A stretch of DNA of 64,000 bases from Micromonospora sp. CPCC 205371. Lineage in GTDB: Bacteria > Actinomycetota > Actinomycetes > Mycobacteriales > Micromonosporaceae. This document shows, piece by piece, positions 33,263-40,917 of the stretch. The notes under the pieces were generated by a model that was given only the letters and a program-made list of their open reading frames with translations, was not told the origin of the DNA and made no database searches. The number at the start of each line of letters is the position of its first letter. Position 1 is the stretch's first letter. The stretch is taken from positions 55,833-119,832 of the forward strand of contig NZ_JAIBNX010000005.1 in NCBI RefSeq assembly GCF_026130045.1, read 5' to 3'. The position numbers and the translations under genes are program-made.

Positions 33263-35182
33263 TCACGGCGTCACCGGACCGTCAGGGCGAATTGCACCAT
33301 TGGTCAGGCCATCCGTGGCATGGCGGATCAACTCCGCGCCAAGGGTCGCGACCGTGTGGAGCGCACGTTCAAAGGCGACGAGCCGGCGGTACGCCTCGCC
33401 GTATGTCTGCTGGTCGGTCAGCGGGAGCCGGCGTACCTGGGCCCGCCGGACGTCAAACCGGAGCGTGCCAGACAGGCTGCTGGCCTGGCGTTCGTTGGCC
33501 GGCGCGCGCAGCTGCCCTGCCAGAAACCAGGGGTCGAGCGCGGCCGGATGCGTGCGTAGCAGGAAAAGATTGTGCCCGAGCAGCGGGCCCGCGTCGGTCA
33601 CCACGCGCGCTGTGAGCTGCCGGGCCATCATCGGCACGACCACATCACCGACGGCGACCGGAATCCGCTGACTGAGCCGGCCCGCGCCGCGACCGGACGC
33701 CTGCCGGCCTTCGAGCACATCTGGAACGGTAAGCACGGACGGCTCGCCATCCTCACCGGCCGGCTCACCGTCGTCGGCGCCGGCCGGTGCACGAAGCGGC
33801 CCGAGCAGCTCCAGCGCCCCCGCCCGCACCAGCTCAGCGACGGAAACGGCGGGCACGGTCGAGGCATCGGCAGCCGTGGTGTCGGGGACCAATCGGGGTA
33901 GTTCCTCCACGGCGGCGCGGAACCGGTCACGGGCGCGCACGAGGAGTTCGCCGGTTCGCTCGCCGGCAAAGGCCGGGCGCCGTCGTGCTGGAGTGAGGTC
34001 GACCTCGTCATCAAGCAGCTCGATGACCGGTACGGCCCAGCTCTCCTCGGGTAGATCGGTCGCGGCCTCCGACGCCGCCAGAGCCCGGAAGGCGGTCAGG
34101 ACCTCAGCCTGTGTCTCCTTCAGCACCTTCCCCGGCGCCGCCGCGTCGACCAAAAGGACCGCCGGGGGTACAGGCGCGTCGGGCACTGGACGCCGCAACA
34201 CCCACAGATGCAGGGGTACGCCATGCGGTGCGGCGGCCCCTGCCGGTAGCGCCACCACCCCGCGGAGCGCACCACGGCGCAGCAGCTCGGCTCGGATGCG
34301 CCGGCCCGCCCGGCGGCTGGCGGCCGCGGGCGGCATCAAGAGCACGGCGCGACCGCCTGGGCGAAGGTGCGCGACCGCGTGCTGCACCCACGCCAACTCC
34401 GGCTCCGTACGCGGCGGCGAACCGTACTCCCAGCGGGGGTCGTAGCCGAGCTCCTGCTGCCCCCAGTTGGTGACGCCGAACGGCGGGCTGCACACGACCG
34501 CATCGACGCGACGGTCCACGAAGGCATCAGCCCGCAGTGAGTCGCCGCTGCGCACCTCACCGTCGGCGCCATGCAGGGCGAGCCACAGCCCGGTGAGCCG
34601 CGCGAGCTGTTCGTCGATCTCCTGCCCGTATGCGATGCCACACCCGGCCCGGACGGCCGCCCGGAGGATGCCGCCTGACCCACACGCGGGATCGAGAACG
34701 GCGCCGGTACCTGCCCCAGCCAGCCCCACCATGAGATCGGCCAGCTCATCTGGCGTGGCACGAAGACGTGCCCGTCGCCACAGTTCGTCGAAGAGCGCTT
34801 GGGCGCCTAGTTCGTCAGCGAGGGCGCCCACCTCGCGCAGCGGACCGCGCTCGGCCGTCTCACGCTGCTCGCCTCGCTCGCGCTCAAGCAGATGGGCGCC
34901 GACCGCCGCCAGGGTGGCGGCGTGGTTGCCGCCCGCCGTGGCCAGCCGCTGCCACAGCTTGTCCATCTTTGACAGCTCCGGCAGCTTCCCTTGCTCGCGG
35001 AGCCACCGCTCGACCTCGCCAAGGTCGAACTCAGGGCTGGTCGCTGTTCCCCCGATCGGAGCTGGGAAGTCGGCGTGCCGCTTGCGCCAGTTGCTGACCG
35101 CAGCGCGGCCGACGCCGGCAAGCCGCGCGATCTCCGCCGCTGTGGTGGTCGGGTTGTTCTGCACCACAGCAGTGTTACACAC
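33263..35182 (-). CDS. N6-adenine DNA methylase with N-terminal HTH and S-like C-terminus, 639 aa
   Basis: The start is GTG 35182 or one of the GTGs at 35167/35164. Residues about 10-60 form a MerR/AlpA-like helix-turn-helix (TTTAAEIARLAGVGRAAVSN, EFDLGEVERWL). The methylase core has motif I VLDPACGSGGILRAAV (about 164) and motif IV VVCSPPFGVTNWG (about 231), an SPPF variant of NPPF. The C-terminal ~200 residues look like a half type I specificity subunit (VAVGDVVVPMMARQLTAR, FLAGQLRAPANERQ, DVRRAQVRRLPLTD). It is thus an HsdM-HsdS fusion without a companion HsdR. Its own HTH and the symmetric promoter at 35202-35230 suggest autoregulation. Confidence 0.85.
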   Translation of the reverse strand: MCNTAVVQNNPTTTAAEIARLAGVGRAAVSNWRKRHADFPAPIGGTATSPEFDLGEVERWLREQGKLPELSKMDKLWQRLATAGGNHAATLAAVGAHLLERERGEQRETAERGPLREVGALADELGAQALFDELWRRARLRATPDELADLMVGLAGAGTGAVLDPACGSGGILRAAVRAGCGIAYGQEIDEQLARLTGLWLALHGADGEVRSGDSLRADAFVDRRVDAVVCSPPFGVTNWGQQELGYDPRWEYGSPPRTEPELAWVQHAVAHLRPGGRAVLLMPPAAASRRAGRRIRAELLRRGALRGVVALPAGAAAPHGVPLHLWVLRRPVPDAPVPPAVLLVDAAAPGKVLKETQAEVLTAFRALAASEAATDLPEESWAVPVIELLDDEVDLTPARRRPAFAGERTGELLVRARDRFRAAVEELPRLVPDTTAADASTVPAVSVAELVRAGALELLGPLRAPAGADDGEPAGEDGEPSVLTVPDVLEGRQASGRGAGRLSQRIPVAVGDVVVPMMARQLTARVVTDAGPLLGHNLFLLRTHPAALDPWFLAGQLRAPANERQASSLSGTLRFDVRRAQVRRLPLTDQQTYGEAYRRLVAFERALHTVATLGAELIRHATDGLTNGAIRPDGPVTP

Positions 35183-35201
35183 CCGTCAAGCACGATGTCT
35201 G

Positions 35202-35230
35202 TTGACAGGGTTCACAAACGCTGTTGTCAT
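35202..35230. promoter_or_regulatory. Symmetric divergent promoter/operator
   Basis: On the plus strand TTGACA (35202-35207) and TGTCAT (35225-35230) are 17 bases apart. On the minus strand the same bases read ATGACA-17-TGTCAA. The element is an inverted repeat (TGACA ... TGTCA) that can act as -35/-10 in both directions. Plus-strand transcription would begin at about 35237, making the GTG at 35238 leaderless. Minus-strand transcription would begin about 10-15 bases before GTG 35182. Confidence 0.6.
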
Positions 35231-35237
35231 TGAGAGC

Positions 35238-36980
35238 GTGAAAGTACTGCACCCGACCGGGGAACCGCTGCCGCTGTTCGATCTGCCCGCAGGCGACCCT
35301 GGCACGCCTGCGGGCGAGCCGACGCCGGCCACCTACCAGACGACCGTCTACCAGCTCGACGGCGTCACGAGCACGATCGAAGGGCTGTATCAAGCGCTCG
35401 ATCACAGGTACCTACGCGACCACGACTTCGTCGTTGAGGAGCGCCAGGTTGGCGACGCGCCGGCACTGCTGGTCCACGGTGTCGTGCCCCGTGAACGTGC
35501 CGAGTGGTGCGACGTGCTCGCCGCCCTGACCGGGCGAAGCGTCGACGTCGGCTACAGCAGCGGCGGGGGCACGCTGCTCGTGGTCGTCGACGGCCAGGTC
35601 TACGCGCTGACCTACGGCACGGTCGGCCGGCACATGGTGAACCTGGACCGGGCGAACCCAGGCTTCGGCATCGGCTTCGCGGTCCGGTCGATCGCCCCGA
35701 ACGAGATCAAGCAGGTACGCCGCCGGGTGTTCGGAGCAATCGGCCGCATCGACCGCAACTTCGTACCCGGCGGGCAGCACATCCGCATGTACGGCATCGA
35801 CAAATGGGGCGAGATCGTTGGTCAAGTCTGCGGCCGCACCAGCAACCGCCGACTGACCGCGTACCGCACCACCGGCAGGCCGACACCAGTCGAAGGCAGC
35901 GATTCACTGCGCATCCACCTGGGAACCCACCCGGTCAACCTCGTGGCAGACCTCCGCGAGATCGCCCGGGTGTGCCGACAGCAGGCGCCCTACCCAGACC
36001 TTGAGTTCATCACGCAGATCCGCCCGGTCAAGGCGGGCGACCCACGACTGTCTGAGTTGGAGAGTCGACTTGACGAACTGCTGGCGATGGCCGAACCAGC
36101 CGACCTCGGCCTCGCGGTACCGGGCCGGCTCGTCGGTGACATCGAGCGGACCGGCTCGTACCGCCTCCAGATGCCATACTCCGGCCAGCGCCCTTCACGG
36201 CCCACTGAGCTGACACTCGCGGACGTCCTTCAGCAGACCGGCACGGTGCCCGCTGGCTCACGCTGGACCGCGCTGCGCAAGGGTCGGATCACCATGTACA
36301 CCGACACGGAGGGCCGCGACGAGATCGGATCGGCCGCAGCGTCCCACTGGATCACGGCGCAGCTCGCGTACGAGGCGAGCCAACTGCTCCTGCACGACGG
36401 CGGCTGGTACGAGATCGGCCACCGGCACCGCGAGTTTCTGCGCAATGAGATCGAGCAGATCCTCGACAGGTCATCGAGCATCAGCCTGCCAGGCTGGCGC
36501 ACCGACGAGGACGAGGAGCGGTACAACAAACGCGTGGCGGCCGACGACGATCGCTTCGTCCTCCTGGACCGGCGCTATCTGAGCATCGCCCAGCATCCCC
36601 GGGGACGAGGCATCGAGGCGTGCGACCTGCTGGGGCCAGAGCTGGAGCTGATCCACGTCAAGCGGGCCGGCACCAGCGCGCCGCTCAGCCACCTGTTCGC
36701 CCAAGGCGAAGTCGCCGTAGACGCCTTGAAATACGAGACGGACGCCCGCGAGGCCCTGGTGGAGCTCGTCCGGGCACAGCGGCCCAACCATGCGATCAAC
36801 CTGGACTTCCGGCCGCACAAGGTCGTCTACGCCATCGCGCTCGAGTCCGGTAAGACGCTGACCGCCGACACGCTCTTCACGTTCGCACAGGTGGCGCTCT
36901 ACCGTGCGGTCAAGGTGCTGCGCAACGAGGCCGTAGACGTCGAAGTCATCGGCATCCCAGTAATCAAAATGTCAGCCTGA
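35238..36980 (+). CDS. TIGR04141/DUF6119-family sporadically distributed protein, 580 aa
   Basis: Starts at GTG 35238 (MKVLHPTGEPLPLFDLPAG); the open frame extends far upstream on the other side of the promoter but that part is antisense to the methylase. Family features are HRYLRDHDFVVEERQVGDAP, VYALTYGTVGRHMVNLDRAN and GFGIGFAVRSIAPNEIKQVR. Near the C-terminus come RFVLLDRRYLSI, IEACDLLGPELELIHVKRAG and YAIALESGKTLTADTLFTFAQVALYR. The family is patchily distributed and tends to sit in restriction/defence islands; its biochemical role is unknown. The IEACDLL...HVKR segment resembles a D-x(n)-(E)-x-K nuclease strand pair, so a nuclease is conceivable (inference). It is divergent from the methylase operon and convergent with the ISP-type enzyme. 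Confidence 0.8.
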   Translation: MKVLHPTGEPLPLFDLPAGDPGTPAGEPTPATYQTTVYQLDGVTSTIEGLYQALDHRYLRDHDFVVEERQVGDAPALLVHGVVPRERAEWCDVLAALTGRSVDVGYSSGGGTLLVVVDGQVYALTYGTVGRHMVNLDRANPGFGIGFAVRSIAPNEIKQVRRRVFGAIGRIDRNFVPGGQHIRMYGIDKWGEIVGQVCGRTSNRRLTAYRTTGRPTPVEGSDSLRIHLGTHPVNLVADLREIARVCRQQAPYPDLEFITQIRPVKAGDPRLSELESRLDELLAMAEPADLGLAVPGRLVGDIERTGSYRLQMPYSGQRPSRPTELTLADVLQQTGTVPAGSRWTALRKGRITMYTDTEGRDEIGSAAASHWITAQLAYEASQLLLHDGGWYEIGHRHREFLRNEIEQILDRSSSISLPGWRTDEDEERYNKRVAADDDRFVLLDRRYLSIAQHPRGRGIEACDLLGPELELIHVKRAGTSAPLSHLFAQGEVAVDALKYETDAREALVELVRAQRPNHAINLDFRPHKVVYAIALESGKTLTADTLFTFAQVALYRAVKVLRNEAVDVEVIGIPVIKMSA

Positions 36981-37042
36981 GAAGAACGCATCGCTACTCA
37001 CAAGCATCTTGCTTGTGGAAGCCATCCGATGGGTGGAGGACG

Positions 37043-40000
37043 TCAGAACAGCGGGGGCGGTGAGTGCCCATCCCCGGTGGGAAGCTTGTAGGCGCGGGGC
37101 GAGACCGGGAGCACCGCAACTGTCTTGAGGTTTGACGTGGACACCAACCCACCCGCGCAAATGCGCGTCAGCAGATCGTCCTGTCGCGGTTCCAGCGCGA
37201 CGCATCGATCCAGGACCGTGACGATCTCTCGCAACTCGTCCGTGAGCTCGTGACCCCAATCGCGTATCGATTCGTCATCGAGAACAGACGAACGACGTCG
37301 GAACCGCTGGTCCGCACTGCGGTAATTAAACCAGTGCCTAATCACGTGCATTCCGCCGACTTCGTAGTCCCAAACCCGCGCGTCGACCCGGCGGAGCCTT
37401 CCTTCCCCGACGATCAGCGACTCACCATGGGCCTCATATGTGATGGACTCCGGTAGATCATCGCGAGCGTAAGAGATCTCCCCCTCCACATCCGGACCAT
37501 GACGGTCGACAAAATCGGAGAATTTGGGTCGCCGCCTTTTACGGTCGGCGGTACTCTCCCCGAAAGTATGTAGCCACAAGATCTCGTATCCAACTCGGAC
37601 AGCCTCGTCCCATAGCTCACGATCCGATGTTAATGGTACCCGAATACCCGGATGCTCTAGTTCCCGTACGAACCGCCGAGTGTATCCGGGGTGCGCCACA
37701 ATTGCCGCGACATAGGCGAGCAAGTCCGTTGCCTCGGGCCGACACCCCATCACGTCACCTAGGAAGTCGCAAAGCTCGGGAGTAACATTCGGCCTTTCTC
37801 TGGATGTATCGCAATAGAGGGGAAAGACACGTCCGCTACGACCGTTGTAATGGTGGAGGTCAGGGATGAGATGCGTAAATGTTAGACCGGGCCCACTGTC
37901 GATCGCATGGTTACTCTGTTCGGTGATGTAGATTTGATCTGGAGAACGCACCGCCCACAGTGGCGGCCGAGGCATTACCATTAGTCGACTATCTGGCAGC
38001 AGCCATTGACGATCAAACGAACGGTATGCGACCCTAACCGCCTCGAGGGGCGGCCCTTTTTCCTTGGCCAGCGTTCGCTTCGGCACCGCGAAGCCCGGAA
38101 GGGGGCGCACAACGCTGTCGATCTTCCGATCTCGGGACTCAGGAAGCATTTCACGGCGCATGGCTTCGCTGCTGTGGATAAACCTCCGCCAGCGCCGCTT
38201 TAAGGTATCTCTGTCCGGCGCGTAGACCCAGGTTCGACCAGTCGTCACACCCCGCGATGACTGGGGAAACAGGTCTTTCAGTCCAGGGTAGAGGTCCCAC
38301 GCACTGTCTCCTCTGGCAAGAAAAGGATCTTGCCAGTCGTCACGGCATGTCAGCCAACCTGGATCAGCCAGGCGCAACCCACGGAGGCGTGCCAGTTTGT
38401 CGTTCCGTGTGCCAGTAAGCGCTATCGTGTGGACGGTCGCCCGTGCACTCGGGTTACCCTCTCCGTAGCGAGCAAAGATAGCGATGCACAACTGCCTCCC
38501 GACGTCCACACCGAACAACCGGGTGCTCTGTTTCGGGCGGTTTCCTTCCGGTGATAATTCGAAGATCCAACCTTCGTCACAGGTTCGCCTCAAGTACTCA
38601 CGCATCCCCGCGAACGACTTTCCCTTAACGAAACTGGCTGGCGTAACAAAGGCAACAACGCCTTGCGGCTCTCTGGGATGGGCTTCGAATGCCTTCCACA
38701 GCGCCCAGCGCCAGAAACACCATGGAAGTCCATAAAGGTCGGACTCGTACCTGCCACCGCCCTGCGTTCGGAACTCGTCCAAAGAAGGACGTTTAGGATG
38801 ATCTCCGGCCTGGACAGCTGTCTTGCGGCGACTCTCGATCCAGGGCGCTCTACCCATGGTGTTTTCGACGTGCGGCGGGTTGCCGATTACCACCATGACA
38901 GGAACTTCGCGCTTGATCCGGTTCGCTTCTTGCCGTGCGCGCTCGATAACCCGATAGCCGGCTCGTAGACGGCCCTGTTGCTTGACCGGGTCCTCCAGCG
39001 CATCGGTGAGAAATCGCACCTCTGACACTGGCAATTCGGTCTTGAACTGCATCCTCATCGCCTGGTGGAGCCGAAGCTCTGCCACGGCGTAGGGCGCGGC
39101 TTGGATCTCGAAGCCGACCAGCCGCTCTTGGAAGAACCGCCGGAGTCGTGGTGCGCGAGCGCCTCTGCCTTGCTTGTCGTCGATGGTCGCAGCTACCGAC
39201 CTCAGCACCTCGACGAGGAAGGTACCAGTGCCCATCGCTGGGTCCACTACCTTCACGTCATCGTCAGCAAGTCCCCAGGGCCGCTTGAACCTGTCGCGAA
39301 GGATTTCGTCGACGAAGTCCACGAGCGCACCTGCGACACCTTGGGGCGTGTAGTACGAACCGCTGCGCCGCCGCAGGTCAGGGTCGTACGTAGCCAGAAA
39401 CCGTTCATACAGATCGGCATGGACATCCGTGCGACGATCGTCGATCGAGCTCCAGTCGACACAACCGATCACGCGGTAGAGCGTCCCGATGGTGCGAAGC
39501 TCGTCCGTAGCCTCGGTATCTGTTAACACCGCCAGGGCGCGACCCATGAGTGAGTGCTTCTTTCCCAGTAGACGGGCGATCTCGTGCACCGGTGTCTCGT
39601 CAAAAGAGATCCCGTCCACACGTGCGAGGAGGAGGGCGAACGTGACAGTTTGGGCGTAGGCATCGGCGAATCCGACGTCGTCGAGTTCAGGGAAGAGAAG
39701 ATCCCGCCAGTCAGCCGCGAGCAGGGTCAGTTCCTCATGTGCGACATCCCGGAGTGGATCCGCCAAGATCGCAGCAACCTCATCGCGCAGGAGCCGACAC
39801 AGACCGGCGACAACGTTGATGAGTTCGGCAAGGGTGCGTGGCCGCTCCGGCTCCCATAGAAGGAAGTCCTCGATCAGCGCCTCGAAGGCAGACCCTTTGG
39901 GCGCGAGGGGCCGCTTGGCATCGTATAGATCCCCGTCAAGCTTGACCACCGGGCCAGCAAGTTGGCCATATTTGTAGCAAGCCCATGTCACTCCATCGGA

Positions 40001-40396
40001 GTACAAGACGTTGGGAAGGACCTTCAGCTTCTCCCACTGCTGGCGGTCCCTCCGCTCCGGACGCTGCCAGGTCGAGGGCACGCCGCGCGCCGGTCTCTTC
40101 AACTCCACGTAGCCGACCCTGGCTCCGCCGACATCAACGGCGAAGTCCGGTCGTGCGCGGATGGTCTTCAACCGCACCTCTCCATATGGGACAGCCTTAA
40201 TCCCCAAGTGCTGGCCCATCTTGCGCAAGAGTTCCTCCAGCGGACCTCGGAGCTGGTCCTCCTCCTCGCCGCCCCTACCGAGTTTCTCCGCGACGACCGC
40301 ACCGAACGTCGCAACCGCGTCGGAGACGGGATCCTTGACAAGCCGCAACGCGGGAGCACGGGGACTAGCAGATCGACGACGTGCGGGGTGCGCCAT
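37043..40396 (-). CDS. Single-chain type ISP/IIG-like restriction-modification enzyme, 1117 aa
   Basis: The N-terminal ~150 residues are a PD-(D/E)XK nuclease-like domain (RPDFAVDVGGARVGYVELKR; catalytic D and E-x-K visible, about residues 80-95). A helical spacer leads to the N6-methylase core: motif I VVDPAMGTGTFLVEVL (about 386) and VVIGNPPHVENTMGR (about 505). The C-terminal ~500 residues should read the target sequence (SFVKGKSFAGMREYLRR; RVFPLYCDTS; DLLAYVAAIVAHPGYTRRF). A single polypeptide would thus cut unmodified DNA and protect its own. The long 3' half is visibly less GC-rich than the neighbours, a sign of recent transfer. It stands alone and is convergent with the TIGR04141 gene. 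Confidence 0.87.
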   Translation of the reverse strand: MAHPARRRSASPRAPALRLVKDPVSDAVATFGAVVAEKLGRGGEEEDQLRGPLEELLRKMGQHLGIKAVPYGEVRLKTIRARPDFAVDVGGARVGYVELKRPARGVPSTWQRPERRDRQQWEKLKVLPNVLYSDGVTWACYKYGQLAGPVVKLDGDLYDAKRPLAPKGSAFEALIEDFLLWEPERPRTLAELINVVAGLCRLLRDEVAAILADPLRDVAHEELTLLAADWRDLLFPELDDVGFADAYAQTVTFALLLARVDGISFDETPVHEIARLLGKKHSLMGRALAVLTDTEATDELRTIGTLYRVIGCVDWSSIDDRRTDVHADLYERFLATYDPDLRRRSGSYYTPQGVAGALVDFVDEILRDRFKRPWGLADDDVKVVDPAMGTGTFLVEVLRSVAATIDDKQGRGARAPRLRRFFQERLVGFEIQAAPYAVAELRLHQAMRMQFKTELPVSEVRFLTDALEDPVKQQGRLRAGYRVIERARQEANRIKREVPVMVVIGNPPHVENTMGRAPWIESRRKTAVQAGDHPKRPSLDEFRTQGGGRYESDLYGLPWCFWRWALWKAFEAHPREPQGVVAFVTPASFVKGKSFAGMREYLRRTCDEGWIFELSPEGNRPKQSTRLFGVDVGRQLCIAIFARYGEGNPSARATVHTIALTGTRNDKLARLRGLRLADPGWLTCRDDWQDPFLARGDSAWDLYPGLKDLFPQSSRGVTTGRTWVYAPDRDTLKRRWRRFIHSSEAMRREMLPESRDRKIDSVVRPLPGFAVPKRTLAKEKGPPLEAVRVAYRSFDRQWLLPDSRLMVMPRPPLWAVRSPDQIYITEQSNHAIDSGPGLTFTHLIPDLHHYNGRSGRVFPLYCDTSRERPNVTPELCDFLGDVMGCRPEATDLLAYVAAIVAHPGYTRRFVRELEHPGIRVPLTSDRELWDEAVRVGYEILWLHTFGESTADRKRRRPKFSDFVDRHGPDVEGEISYARDDLPESITYEAHGESLIVGEGRLRRVDARVWDYEVGGMHVIRHWFNYRSADQRFRRRSSVLDDESIRDWGHELTDELREIVTVLDRCVALEPRQDDLLTRICAGGLVSTSNLKTVAVLPVSPRAYKLPTGDGHSPPPLF

Positions 40397-40917
40397 GGAA
40401 CCCCCTACGGCGTAACGCTGATCTCTTAGGTTGACGCCTCTCCCACGGTCACCACAACCTGCAATCGAGTGATAGCCATACGTAACTTGATCTCGTAGGC
40501 TCGACTATTGGGCCTGTATCCAACCTCGTCGCACTCAACTCGACCGTCCGACAAGCGACGGCCACGGAGCCGCCCCACGCCAGAAAGCGGCCGAGTACCG
40601 GACCGCCAAGAGGGTGCGCATTCGCCTGCCGTGGTATGAGTCGATCCGGCGGCGGGCCGTAGTAGTCCGCGAACCAGGGTGCCGAAAGTCAGCAAAGGTC
40701 TTGACCGGCCGGCTCCCAGGCGCCGCGGCCAGTTTCCTGGCGCACGATGTTCCCGGGCCTGGGGTTGCGCGGCGTTCGGCCTCGCCGCAGTTCACCCATT
40801 CGGTCGACGAAACGGGGCCTGTTCTCTCGCTGGTCCAGGATGGATGTCGGTCTTCCACCCGGGTAGCGTGCCGGTGTCCACCCCGGCAAGTCACGCGTTA
40901 TGTCTGGGAGCTGTTTG
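40397..40917. other. Intergenic region between divergent R-M and GmrSD-like genes
   Basis: Several short overlapping frames exist but none has a recognisable motif or ribosome binding site. It must contain the promoters of the two divergent genes, but no confident -35/-10 pair stands out to the eye. Confidence 0.5.

Noticed and set aside
34467..35237. N-terminal extension of the TIGR04141 protein
   Set aside because: The upstream open frame is antisense to the methylase and Ser/Arg-rich; the promoter at 35202-35230 and GTG 35238 give the natural start.
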